A stretch of 64,000 nucleotides of DNA from Muscardinus avellanarius. Taxonomy: Eukaryota > Chordata > Mammalia > Rodentia > Gliridae. Under the pieces are notes generated by a model, which saw only the letters and a list, made by a program, of their open reading frames with translations, was not told the origin of the DNA and made no database searches. A program made the position numbers and the translations under genes. The stretch lies in NCBI GenBank assembly GCA_963383645.1, contig OY726574.1:61632894-61696893 (forward strand), given 5' to 3'. This document shows positions 21,183-31,271 of this stretch, in pieces; position 1 is the first letter of the stretch; every line of letters begins with the position of its first letter.

Positions 21183-21614
21183 GCCTGACGTGGTGGCGCA
21201 GGCTTGTAATCCCCATGCTTGGGAGGTCGAGACAGGAGGATCGCGCTGGCTTGAGACCCTGTTTCCAAATAAAAATATAAAAAATAGGTCTGGGAGTGTA
21301 GCCCGGAGGAAGAAGGGTTCCATCCCCAGTACCACCAAAAAAAAAAAAAAAAAAAAATAGGTGTAGCTCAGAGGTAGAATGCTCTGGGTTCCTTCTCCAG
21401 TACCAAATAATGATGATGGGGATGATGATGATGATGGGGATGATATGATGATGGGGATGATGGGGATGCTATGATGATGATGGGGATGATGGGGATGATG
21501 GGGATGCTATGATGATGATGTGATGATGATGATGGGGATGATGGGGATGCTATGATGATGATGATGGTGGTGGTGGTGGTGGTGGTGGTGACGATGATGA
21601 TGATGATGATGATG
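21183..21614 (+). mobile_element. Compound SINE: B1-dID, extra dID, and (GAT)n tail
   Basis: The B1 head starts right after the left duplication (GCCTGACGTGGTGGCGC). The palindrome-subfamily middle is shortened to GATCGCGCTGGCTTGAGACC. The first dID ends GTACCACC and poly-A (21338-21357). A second dID without B1 head follows (GTGTAGCTCAGAGGTAGAATG, 21362-21382). The tail has become a 200-bp GAT/GGGGAT microsatellite. A perfect 12-bp target-site duplication TACCTCACTGTG encloses everything at 21171-21182 and 21615-21626. Confidence 0.9.
21409..21614 (+). repeat. Compound (GAT)n / (GGGGAT)n / (GGT)n microsatellite
   Basis: About 205 bases of ATG/GAT triplets are interspersed with GGGGATGAT and GATGCTATGATG higher-order units, then a (GGT)n block at 21565-21590. 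It grew from the tail of the SINE and lies inside its target-site duplication. Open frames across it are runs of Ile/Ser/His or Met/Val and are artefacts. Confidence 0.95.
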
Positions 21615-21714
21615 TACCTCACTGTGACTGGAAGCCTTGCTTGTTGGTACTGTCAATCCTGCTTATTGGTGGATCAGATGGATGTTGAATACATCTGCTC
21701 CTTTTCTTTCTATG

Positions 21715-22060
21715 CTTTATGTTCATCTGCCTCCCATCACTGTGGCAAAATGCCTTGAAATAATCAGCTACAGAGGACTCCAGGCCATGGTTGCTTGGCT
21801 CCGTTGCTTTGGGCCCGTGTTGGTACAGAATCTCACGGCCTGGGCACTCCTGGTCAGGAGGTAAAGAGGCTGAGCCATTCACCATAGAGAAGGCCATTAA
21901 CAGAGTGCTAAAGATGGGTCTGCCTGGGGCAGCTGAGCCTCCATTTCATAGTAGCTTTCTCTGCTACTTGTGCCTCTTAGGAGAGAAAAATCCTATCATG
22001 AAATATCTGGGTACAGTTCTCAAATGGGGATGGGTAGCATTATTTTGAGGCTTTAAGTTT
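21715..22060 (-). mobile_element. ERVL-MaLR LTR fragment, antisense (tentative)
   Basis: The run ATCACTGTGGCAAAATGCCTTG ... GGCCATGGTTGCTTGGCTCCGTTGC ... TTTGGGCCCGTG matches the antisense order of rodent MaLR LTRs (the 'gacaaaatacctga' block, then 'ccatggt.gcttggctcc.ttgc'). The 3' half is too diverged to fix the border. Confidence 0.6.
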
Positions 22061-22329
22061 GCTGGGTCTCTGGCTTACCTCAGGAGCTGCCCCTTTATGA
22101 TCAGTTTTTATTCTAATTAGATGATTTTTTTCCTGTGCCATTATTCTCTTATGAAAGGAAGTCCCCTCAGAAGCCTATAATATTGTTCATTACAGAGCAG
22201 AATTGAACAGGGGCATAAATATGCTTATAGTTGCTGAATATTTTCAAGAATCTTAGGTGTCTCATTTTTAAGTAGTCAAGACATTCCTTAGCTAAGCTAT
22301 AGTGGGTGCTTGTAAATAAGTTTAAAGTG

Positions 22330-22707
22330 TGTTAGTCAGCTTTCTGTCACCATGACAGAATACCTGAGACAATCAAGTCGAGCAGGAAAGATTTATTTTT
22401 GTTCCCAGTTCTGGAGGTTTCTGTCTGTGGTCAGGTGGCTCTGCTACTAACTGGGCCTGAGAAGTAGCATTTTCTGGCAAGCATTTCTGGTAGGCTGAGC
22501 TTCCTACTTTATGGAGGCCAGGAAGTGAAGACAGAGAGAAATGGACTGAGGTCCCGCTGCCTTCAGAGGCACGCTCCCAATGACCTAATTACTCCCCCCA
22601 GGCCCCACCTCCTAAAGATCGCATCCCCTCTCAGCAGCATCATGGTCTGAGGACCACACCTTCAGCACATAAGCCTTTGGGAGGAACACCTATCAAAACC
22701 AGTTTAA
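22330..22707 (-). mobile_element. ERVL-MaLR LTR, antisense, near full length
   Basis: On the plus strand it runs from TGTGTTAGTCAGCTTTCTGTC to ACACCTATCAAAACCAG. It includes GACAGAATACCTGAGACAATC, GAGGCACGCTCCCAATGACC and CAGGCCCCACCTCCTAAAG, the classic antisense order of this LTR class. No internal proviral genes adjoin it, so it is a solo LTR. Confidence 0.8.
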
Positions 22708-22779
22708 ATTAACCCATTTTGCCTTTTTTTCATAGTGTCTTTTTTGTTTATTGTCATGTGGATCATATTGAAAATGGCA

Positions 22780-23110
22780 TACATTTGGACTGTGCTTGTG
22801 CCCCCTCCCAACAATGGGTGTCCGGGTTGACCATGCTACATTCATACTTTTACACTATTCAGATGTAGCTTCTCCATTAATCAACCTCAGCCTTCTTTGC
22901 CTCCTACCCTTCCACTTCAGCTTTGCTGAGGTTTCCCCTCCATTGTCTGGAGTCTCCCTGATATCCATAATACTCCCTAGTTTGGGCATATTAGAGAAAA
23001 CTTATGTCCCTTCTCTTTCCGTGCTTGACTACTGATCTCACTCAACATAATGTTCTCCAGGTCTTTCCATCTTCTTGTGACTGCCATGACATAAGCCATT
23101 TTGAATGTTA
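22780..23110 (-). mobile_element. LINE-1 3' region, antisense
   Basis: The diagnostic stretch GATCTCACTCAACATAATGTTCTCCAGGTC (23034-23063) is the complement of the L1 ORF2-end/3' UTR motif. It is preceded by a degraded 3' UTR rich in CTCC words. All reading frames are broken. Confidence 0.65.
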
Positions 23111-23227
23111 TACCAGCTATGGTAACCTTTTCTCTTGTACTTCCTTGTTGCCAAACGTCTAAAAAAGGGACTTTTTAGATATTCAAATATCTGGCCCTCA
23201 CTTTGAATTGCCCAAGTGGATAATTGT

Positions 23228-23314
23228 GTCCCCCTGTTGCTGGAGACCAAACCTACAACCTTGTACATGCTAAGCACATACTCTACCATTGAGCTACACC
23301 TTCTGCTCCAGAAA
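23228..23314 (-). mobile_element. Full-length ID element, antisense
   Basis: The complement runs GAGCAGAAGGTGTAGCTCAATGGTAGAGTATGTGCTTAGCATGTACAAGGTTGTAGGTTTGGTCTCCAGC. This preserves box A and the anticodon-arm segment that dID units lack. Confidence 0.8.
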
Positions 23315-24288
23315 TCTCTATTTTTAAAAAGCAATGCAGTCGATTCTTATTTGAGAACTACTGTCAGACTCAAAAGTACATGCTTTAGCTCTGAAATCAC
23401 TTTGATTAAATGATAGCTTAGATGGCTTTCTTGTCTTTAGAAAACTAATGCATGTGTATTACAACATCTCCTTCATGGCAAAAAAAGTGAAAAGATAAAA
23501 AGTGAAGTGAGCTATCCCTTCCCTGCCGCCCGGTCCTGTGACTGTCAGGTGACCGTCTTCTCAGGCCGTGTCTCATGGTGCAGGTGTGTCTGCGCATCCC
23601 TTGTGTGAAGGAATAACCCCTTACACGCCACACTCCACGTGAAAGGCATTTTTAAATCATACATTCACTAACATCTTGCCAAAGCTTGATCATTTTACCA
23701 GTTGTAACATTAATAAATCATTTCTGGGGACTCAACTTGATCAGAAAATTGAAGTTTGTAATCACATGGGATGAGATGTCTCCATTTTTTTTTTCATAGA
23801 ACTCATTTTCATCAGATTCCAAAGTGTAGCTTATAAATCACATAAAACATTGAAAGTATTTGAAAATGAGTAGCTTTCTGTCTTGATGGGAATTTTTAAA
23901 GTTCAGGAAGTCCTTTAAATACAGTTCAATTCTAAGATGGCTCAAATCTGAATTTTTAATCTTATTCCTAAAGATTATTTCTAACGATGTGACATCAGAA
24001 TCTTCTTGGCAGAATCCTTGCTGTTGCTTAGAATGTAATCACTCTCGAGAGGTAAAAACAAGGGAAGGAAAATTGCACGGTTATTATGACATTATGACCT
24101 AAAGAGTAGCTAAGCAGCCTGGGTTATTTCTCCTAAAAAATACAGTGTTTTGAAATTTAACTTTATCTTTAATAGAGGTTTCCTGGTTTCTTTTTCTTCT
24201 TTCTTGGCTCCTATTTGTCATCGTTCATTGTGCAGGCATCTCTGTAGAGTTTCTTTCTTTCATTCATTCATTCATTCATTCATTCATT
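23315..24288. other. Unique AT-rich sequence
   Basis: 23640-24140 is repeat-free and AT-rich with conserved-looking words. The segment ends in T-rich DNA and a (CATT)n run (24259-24287). No gene is recognised. Confidence 0.45.
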
Positions 24289-24506
24289 TTTTTTTTAATT
24301 TTGTACTAGGGATTGAACTTAGGGGCATTCTACCATCCAGCTACACTCCCGGCCCTATTTCTTATTTTTTTATTTTGAAATAGAGCCTTACTACATTACT
24401 GAGGACCTCACTAAATTGCTGAGGGGGCCCGGAACCTGCAGTCCTCTTGCCTCCGCCTCCCAAGTACTGGGCTGAGAGGCGGGTGTGTGCCATGACCCTC
24501 GGCTCA
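24289..24506 (-). mobile_element. B1-dID SINE, antisense
   Basis: On the plus strand a T-run and the dID complement (GGGATTGAACTTAGGGGCATTC) lead through TTTGAAATAGAGCCTTACTAC to the B1 head complement (CCTCCCAAGTACTGGG ... CCCTCGGCTC). Confidence 0.85.
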
Positions 24507-26609
24507 TCCGTTCATTTAACAGAGTAAGTGCGTCGACTGCCTTCCACACTTTAGGCCGTGTGCTGAGCAGTGTGTGGATACAATGCTCAGGGTTACCTTC
24601 CCTATAGCACTCTCAGTTTGGGAAGACGAAACCACTTGAGTAAACAAAGAAAGTTATGTCTTGTTTATATCCTTATCCTCAGAGGTGGCCTGCCCCAGGT
24701 CCAGGGGAACATCCAGCCACCAGGGCCCCAGGTTATTACCCAGGCCAGGGGATCTAGTGGTGAGAAGCCAGTGTCAGGATCCATTGGACTCCATGAGTCC
24801 ACTCTGGTTTCTGCCTACCTCTTGATAAGTAAGAGATGAGGCAGACCTCCCTATTCCATCCCTGTCTTTAGTCCTCCAAGATACTATAGATCAGAATAAT
24901 TAAGCAACTACTTTGAACTAGAATTTCCCTGCACCTTTGTCCTTGCCCTACCGCGTATCCACAGTGTGTGTGCTACCCTCCCGTTACTCGCTCAGTAGCT
25001 GTCTCCGTTATCAGATCAACCATCACCGTTTTGCGATACTTGTGTTAGAGTGACCCTTACTTAGAGGTTGAACACTACGTCACAGCACCCATGTCCCTCG
25101 CCTGACCACACCTCATCGCGTCATCTCACGTTATCATAAGAGGAATAATGGGATATTTCAAGAGATGCATTATTCACGTGGCTTTTATTACGGCATGTTG
25201 TGATTGTTCTATTTTATTATTATTGTTAGTCTCTTACTGAGCTCATTTATAAGTCAAACAATGGAGACACATGTACAGGTGACTCAATACTCATAAAGTT
25301 CTGTCCTATCCTGGTTTTCAGGTACCCACTGGCAGTCTTGGTATACGTCCAATGTGGGGAAAGGGTCCTGCTGCACCAGTTATAAGTTAGGGCAGGAAGT
25401 GGTCGTATTTGTGTTGTCTTTGGTGAAACTGTAGAGGGCAGATTGAAGTGGCTTTGGAGAGACCTGCAGGGAAAAAAATATAAGGGAGAATGTGAGCCCA
25501 GAGGCAACAAAGGAGACGGAGAAGGGTGTACATGGTTAAGAGGAAAGCCACAGGACGGGGCCAGGCAGCCACACAGGATGGATGACAGTAACAGGGTCTC
25601 CAGACTCAAGCTGAGAACCGTCCTCCTACCCTCAGGGCAGCACATTGGCTCGTTCATAAAGGGCCAGGGTTCAGGTTGGCGTTCATGATGCACTCGTTCT
25701 CCTTGGAGCTGCCGTGTGTGAGAAACGCATCACTCTGTGTACACTGCGCACTGCACCCTCCTTCATTCCGTTTACATTTAGAGACTGGTTTCCAGATCGG
25801 AATTTCAAATGCCAGTATGGAAAATTCTTACTTTTCTCTGTCTCTTTCCAACTATTCTTGAAAGAATACAACATTTTTGTTCCCCAAGCTAAAAATATGT
25901 TTCATCCCATAAACAGAAGAAACTGGGTCAGAAATTGTAGGTTCCTAAATCTGATTTTTCAAGATTAACTTTGCTTACAGTAATTATTTCTCAGATAATT
26001 ACAGAGAGGTAGAGAGGAAATGTTCACTAGAGTATCTCACTTTGAAAAGGTAAAACAAAATTTAAACAGAATCCAGAAGCATGAAGCTCGGCATTAGGCT
26101 AGCCATGGTTGTGCATAAAATTTGAATACTGTGTAGTCAGAGGAAAGGGTCCCTCCCACTCTCTACACAAAGGATGTGCACAGCTGGAATTGTCCATGGT
26201 TCTTTGTAGCAGCAGCCAACATTTTTTCTGCATTCCGTAACACTGAACCAACCCATAATTTTGAAGCCAACTCTATAGGAAACATTTAAATGAATAGCGC
26301 TGTTCTGTAATGAAGCAGGTGGCACAGACTTCTCCATATAACCATGATGTTAAAGACAATGTCCATCTTAAATGCCAGCCCCACGCCACGCTGTCTGCAT
26401 ACATTGTTTATGTTCAGCCTTGGGAACACAATGGCGGAGTGATGCTCTGTGCATTTAAATTTGGTGAGTAGCAGATGCCTTAACAGTAAAGACATTAGGT
26501 TCCTAATCATTCTTGTGAAATTCTTATGTTCGCCTAAACCAATTGAATGTACCAAATACAAGCTTCTTAAAAATGAGTGGATATGCATCAGAAACTTCTG
26601 GGAAGCTTT
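24507..26609. other. Unique sequence
   Basis: 24507-24620 has weak L2/MIR-like order (CGTTCATTTAACAGAG ... GCTGAGCAGTGTGTGGATACAATGC). Open frames at 25247-25693 (minus) and 25443-25688 (plus) overlap each other, and I see no domain in either. 25690-26130 and 26280-26600 are repeat-free, AT-rich and conserved-looking. Confidence 0.45.
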
Positions 26610-26756
26610 ATTTATTTATTTTTTATTTTTTTATTATTTATTTATTATTTTATTTATTTATTATTTGTTTATTGTTTATTTATTTATTTATTATTTACTT
26701 ATTTATTATTTATTTATTATTTACTATTTATTATTTATTATTTATTTATTTATTTA
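26610..26756 (-). repeat. (TTTA)n / (TTATT)n microsatellite from SINE tail
   Basis: About 147 bases of nearly pure A/T in TTTATT units precede the antisense SINE on the plus strand. They are therefore its expanded A-rich tail. Confidence 0.9.
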
Positions 26757-26965
26757 TTTTGCAGTATTGGGGGTGAAACCCAGGGACATTCTACCTCCAA
26801 GCTCTATCCCCAGCCCTATTTTTTTTTTTTTATTCTTTATTTTGAAACAGGGTCTTGGTGAATTGCACAGGGTCTCACTAAGTAGCTGAGGCTGTCCTCG
26901 AACTGTGGTCCTCCTGCCTCAGCCACTCAATGCTGGGATTACAAGCGTGCCCACCACGCCCGGCA
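26757..26965 (-). mobile_element. B1-dID SINE, antisense
   Basis: On the plus strand: TTTTGCAGTATTGGGGGTGAAACCCAGG (dID), TTTGAAACAGGGTCTTGGTGAATTGC, CTAAGTAGCTGAGGCTG and the head complement CCACCACGCCCGGC. The tail is the long TTTA microsatellite to its left. Confidence 0.9.
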
Positions 26966-27102
26966 ATTTTGTTTTTAATGTGGACGATTCCACCGCATTA
27001 GTCCTACCCACAGTCTCCAGGGACGCCATACCAGCAGGAGTATTTTGAAAATGTGTAACACACATGAAAGTTGCACCACATCCAGTTAAAACCACTGAGT
27101 TA

Positions 27103-27294
27103 GTTGGGCGTAGTGACATACACTTGGAATCCCAGCATTTGGGAGGCTGAGACAGGAGGATTGTGGTTTGAGGCCAGCCTCAGCTACCTAGTGAGGCCCT
27201 CTGCAACTCAATGAGACCCTGTTTCAAAATAAAGAATAAAAAAAAAAAATAGGACAGGGGGTGTAGCCACTGGGTTTCGGCCCCAGACCTGCAA

Positions 27295-27333
<39 letters not shown>

Positions 27334-27351
27334 ACAAACAAACAAACAAAC
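27103..27351 (+). mobile_element. B1-dID SINE with (AAAT)n(AAAC)n tail
   Basis: The head is GTTGGGCGTAGTGACATAC, followed by the CAGCTACCTAGTGAGGCCC motif and a shortened dID (GGGGGTGTAGCCACTGGGTTTCGGCCCC). The tail is an AAAT then AAAC microsatellite. An 11-bp target-site duplication CCACTGAGTTA lies at 27092-27102 and 27352-27362. Confidence 0.92.
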
Positions 27352-28070
27352 CCACTGAGTTAATCAGACAGCAGCGCTGGCCTCACACAGCCAGTTTTTT
27401 TTTTTTTTTTTTCCCCAGAAAATGCCTTGCTGAAGCTTGCTGGGAATCAGTTACTTTTGTACATTGTTTATTCAGAGATCTCAGGGTAGAGAGATAAACA
27501 GAAAATACCTGTTATTGGCAGGGGGTGGCTGTGACTTCTCAGTGCTCTGGGTGGGACACACTGGGCTGCCCCCGCCGCCGCAGCCGCCTCCTCCTCCTCC
27601 TCCTCCTCCTCCTACTCCTCTCCCAGTGCTTGTCTGTGCACAGAAGGCCCATCACCATCAACCCATTCTTCCTTTCAAAAGCAAAACTGTCCTGCTGCTA
27701 GTTAAACCTGCTTTCTTGCTTTATCCACAACTACAAAGTGAGAAAACAACAAGGCCGTTTTCAAGAACTGTTTATCTGTGCTCAGGCTCAGCACCCTTCA
27801 GAGTGCGAGCTTATCTACGCATTCCCCTGAAGGCAGCTGATCACAGGAGGAGCCTGGGCACGCGCAGCTCCGGGCCTCCGCTGGCCTGGCACATCCAGGG
27901 AAAGCGGGCGTTGCTGCCGCCTGATCTGAGGGTCAGGTGAAGCTCGTTAACGCATCCTTTACTTTACCTACCCAGTAGTGTGTGGTCAGAACATTTAAAA
28001 TGTATGCTCAGCAATTTTCAAATGTGCCATCTATAGATCTCTTGAATTTCTTCAGCCTAACTGAAATTTT
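27352..28070. other. Unique spacer, GC-rich in the middle
   Basis: 27570-27625 is a CCG/CTC run that makes an open frame at 27437-27940 rich in proline. The frame has no recognisable domain. 27830-27930 is GC-rich. A T-run lies at 27394-27411. Confidence 0.45.
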
Positions 28071-28265
28071 TTACTTAGCAGCCAATACCTCCTCTGGCCT
28101 GCCGTTTGTCCTCTCTGCTTCTATAAGCTATACGTTTTTTAGATTCTACATATAAGCGAGGTATTTGTCTTTCTGAGCCTGATTTATTTCACTCAACATA
28201 ATATCCTCCAAGTTCATCCATGTTGTTGGTAATGACAGGGTTCCTTTCATTTCAGCCCATTTTTC
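28071..28265 (-). mobile_element. LINE-1 fragment, antisense
   Basis: The stretch TTTTTTAGATTCTACATATAAGCGAGGTATTTGTCTTTCTGAGCCTGATTTATTTCACTCAACATAATATCCTCCAAGTTCATCCATG is the well-known antisense L1 ORF2-end/3' UTR order. It is a short 3' piece only. Confidence 0.8.
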
Positions 28266-28670
28266 TCAGCAAACAGCACAATTACGGTGGCAGGCATCAT
28301 TTTTCTGGTCACCGGGCTAGTCTTCTTGGCTTTCCCGAAAGGCAGATAATACAGTGCATTTAAGATTCAGTAACTAAGTAAATTTTATTTGAATATATTT
28401 TGTTTTGTTTCACCCTGCTTGAAAATAATTAATTCATGTTCTCCTGTTTATAGGTAAAAATGCATATAAAATACACTTAAATAGATAAATTAGATTTCAA
28501 ATATACAGCTATTGAAAGTAATATACAAGATGATTACTTTATTGAGTGAAGATAGATAGTTGTAATTCAGAGAATATATGTGGAAAAACATAGAAAACCA
28601 CTTTCTCGTGGCAGTTTTCTTGATAATATAACGAGACTGAATTGTATCTTAATAAAAAATTATTGAGTTG
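28266..28670. other. Unique AT-rich spacer
   Basis: No repeat or gene is recognised. Confidence 0.5.
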
Positions 28671-28852
28671 GGCTTGGTGGTGCATGCCTGTAATCCCAGC
28701 ACTTGGCAGACTGAGACAGAGGATCCCAGGTTGAAGGCAGGTTCAGCAACTTAGCAAAACCTTGTTTCAACAATTTACAAAGGGCCAGGAATATAACTTG
28801 GAAGGTAGAATTCCCCTAGGTTCAATCTCAAGTACACACACACACACACACA
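28671..28852 (+). mobile_element. B1-dID SINE with (CA)n tail
   Basis: The head GAGTTGGGCTTGGTGGTGC is followed by a compact B1 and a dID (CCAGGAATATAACTTGGAAGG ... GGTTCAATCTCAAG). It ends in TACACACACAC, a tail that has become a CA repeat. Confidence 0.82.
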
Positions 28853-29280
28853 CAATTTTTACAGAGAGCCCCAAAAGAATAAACCCAAAACACCTGAATG
28901 TGGTTTCCTATGGGGACAGGTGATAGTGGGGAATAGAGGAGAAGGAATTGAGGCTAGACGTGAGCCAGACACCTCTCTTGCTAAACTGTTTAATAGAGCG
29001 TCTTTGACTTCTGAACCAGTTAAATGTTACATATTTAAAAGTTAAATTAAAAATATGACTCAACCTTGCCCTGAGATTGGATATAGATGGAAATAGGAGA
29101 ATCTAGCGATGGGACAAGTTGACAGCCTGGCGGTGGAGTCAGCCCCGACTCAGAATAAGAGGGTGCTCAGTGGTGGAGCACCTCTGGGTCCAGTGGCCAA
29201 TACCCTTTTCCAAGAAAGGAGGTTTAAGAGATATAACCACATGCACCATTTAAATTTGGATACATAAAAAACGCCAATTA
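28853..29280. other. Unique spacer
   Basis: No gene is recognised. A dID-like trace GGTGCTCAGTGGTGGAGCACC ... GGGTCCAGTGGCC lies at 29161-29203. Confidence 0.45.
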
Positions 29281-29297
29281 AAAAATAGCGGGATCAC

Positions 29298-29477
29298 CGG
29301 ACGTGGTGGCGCACGCTTGTAATCCCCGCGCTTGGGAGGCGGAGACAGGAGGATCGCGCAGGTTCGAAGCTAGCCCCGCGTGCTGGCTTAGGAGACCCTG
29401 TTTCCAAATAAAAATGCAAAAATAGGTCTGGGAGTGTAGCCCGGAGGTAGAAGGGCTTCCAGGAACCCCAGTACCAC

Positions 29478-29504
<27 letters not shown>
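29298..29504 (+). mobile_element. B1-dID SINE, palindrome subfamily
   Basis: The body is near-consensus: TAATCCCCGCGCTTGGGAGG, the AGCCCCGCGTGCTGGC variant of the palindrome, and CTTCCAGGAACCCCAGTACCACC. The tail is over 30 A residues long. A perfect 17-bp target-site duplication AAAAAATAGCGGGATCA lies at 29281-29297 and 29505-29521. The long pure tail and perfect duplication indicate a recent insertion. Confidence 0.95.
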
Positions 29505-29512
<8 letters not shown>

Positions 29513-29592
29513 GCGGGATCAATTGGTTATATGCTGAATATAGACTTTATGTAAATGGTATTATAGAATCATTGTTTATTTGTGAAAACATT

Positions 29593-29805
29593 ACAGGTTG
29601 ACTATTCTTTATCCAAAACTCTTGGGACTAAGAGTAGACTTTTTTTTTCATTTTGAAGGCTTTGCATAGATTTGACTGGGTAAGCATTTGGAATATAAAA
29701 ATCCTAAAATCTCCAAAGTCTAAAACTTTTTGAGCATGTTAGCCCTCAAAAAGTTTCAGATTTGGGGACATTTCATATTTTGGATATTTGATGAACTTCT
29801 GTTAT
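29593..29805 (+). mobile_element. Tigger/MER2-like DNA transposon remnant
   Basis: Its 5' part reads ACAGGTTGACTATTCTTTATCC ... CTCTTGGGACTAAGAG. It ends with GCCCTCAAAAAGTTTCAGATTTGG ... CATTTCATATTTTGGAT. This is the order of the MER2-type non-autonomous Tigger element (TcMar class), with the central part missing. The family name is from memory of the consensus. Confidence 0.65.
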
Positions 29806-29829
29806 GACAGGAGAAACACTAGTTCCCGG

Positions 29830-29930
29830 CCATCATAGTAATTTAGTGAGACCCCATTTCAGAATAAATGTTAAAAAATTAATCTGAGACTGTAGCTCAG
29901 TTGTGGTGTTCAACTCTCAGTACCCAAAAT
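29830..29930 (+). mobile_element. B1-dID 3' half
   Basis: The piece TAATTTAGTGAGACCCCATTTCAGAATAAATG followed by dID-like GAGACTGTAGCTCAGTTGTGG ... CTCTCAGTACCC covers the B1 end and the dID. Confidence 0.7.
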
Positions 29931-30791
29931 GAAAGGAGACAGAGAAACAGAGGCTGAAATAGTACTTAAGAGATATAAATCATATCTAAAACTAACTTTC
30001 AAATGGTTTGGAGAAAAGCCAACCTGATAGAGATCTGTGAATAAATAAGGGAAAACTGGGAGCAGCAGCGCCTTTGACCCTTGGCTAAGTCCAGGCTCAG
30101 GAAGTCCAGGCGGCCCTTCCTTTGACCCCCTACCCATGGAGTTGAGAATTTTAAGATAAAAAGTTGTGTGGAAGAAAGCCACCAAGGATTGCAGTAAGCC
30201 AGCTGCATTTTCTCATCCAGATGCTTCTAAGTTGAATTTGTGTTATTTTTATTCTTCTTTCCAGTTTGATACTTTCCAGGCGAAGAGTCAAGTCAACAAA
30301 AATGCCCGGCCCTCCCAAAAGCCTTTAACAAATATGATTAGGTAGCAGCTAAGGATGTTCCCTCGGGGATGTGTGGTCAGCTGGATTGAGCAGACGCCTT
30401 CCCGCAGCCCCTGGCCAGACGTCCTCCCCAAAGGGTCCTCTTGTGCAGACTCAGTGCTCTCGCTATTGGGGGCCTCACATGTGGGGTGCAGAGCAGCTGA
30501 GAACAGCGGCCCAGGGCAGCTGGTCACCGTCTGCTTTGATTCAGATGCAGAGTGGGGTGGAGGGACCCAGAGCGCCCTGGGGAGCAGGGGTTGACCACCA
30601 GCTGGACTCAGGCCAACTTGTAGAGGAAAGAGCTGTTGGTGCAGTGTGGTGTCTGGAAGGCTGCTCCCGAGGCCTGTGGCCCACAGTGATACATGGCGCC
30701 GTCCCCAGGCCTGTCTGCCCAAGGGCCCTGTGTTTATAAAATTGCTTCAGAAACACAGGAACTTAAATGTTAAGTTCTCATAGATGCTATA

Positions 30792-30794
<3 letters not shown>
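29931..30794. other. Unique spacer
   Basis: No repeat or gene is recognised. 30350-30740 is GC-richer, with overlapping open frames of up to 144 aa on both strands. Neither strand has a family signature. Confidence 0.45.

Positions 30795-30839
<45 letters not shown>
30795..30839 (+). repeat. (TG)n microsatellite
   Basis: About 22 TG units adjoin the tail side of an antisense SINE. Confidence 0.95.
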
Positions 30840-30843
<4 letters not shown>

Positions 30844-31036
30844 GGGCCTGGAACCCAGGGGCTTTCTACCTCCAGGCTATACTCCCAGACCTATTTTATA
30901 TTTTATTTGGAAACAGGGTCTCACTAAGTTGCTGAGAGCCTCACTAAGTAGCTGAGGCTGGCTTCGAACCTACGCGATCCTCCTGTCTCAGCCTCCCAAG
31001 CACTGGGTTTACAAGCGTGCGCCACCACGCCCGGCT
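30840..31036 (-). mobile_element. B1-dID SINE, antisense
   Basis: On the plus strand: ACTGGGCCTGGAACCCAGGGGC (dID), TATTTGGAAACAGGGTCTCACTAAG, GGCTGGCTTCGAACCTACGCG (box B complement) and CGCCACCACGCCCGGC. The A-tail position is occupied by the TG repeat. Confidence 0.9.
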
Positions 31037-31271
31037 CTATATGCCATATTAAGAGAAGCTCCAGGTCATATTAATTTGCCGTGACTGGGTTGTATTGTCA
31101 TTGAATATTTTCTCTTTATGAAACTTTGTTATGTCACACTCCTACAAAGTCCTCCCCGTTACGAAGGTAGCCTGGAGAGGCCATTTGAAACCAGCTTTTA
31201 TTTCCAATCGTTCATCCCTCCATCTTTCCCCCTTTTTGTGTGTGTCTGAACCTGACACTTTAAATTGTGTT
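31037..31271. other. Unique spacer
   Basis: No feature is recognised. Confidence 0.5.

Noticed and set aside
21368..21622. Apparent repeat protein (Ile/Ser/His runs)
   Set aside because: This is a translation of the GAT microsatellite.
22330..22707. Possible provirus with genes
   Set aside because: Only solo LTR sequence is present. No gag, pol or env frame adjoins any of the LTRs in this window.
25247..25693. 148-codon minus-strand frame
   Set aside because: It overlaps an equally plausible opposed frame and shows no domain.
27437..27940. 167-codon plus-strand frame with proline run
   Set aside because: The proline run is a CCG/CTC microsatellite. The rest has no similarity I recognise.
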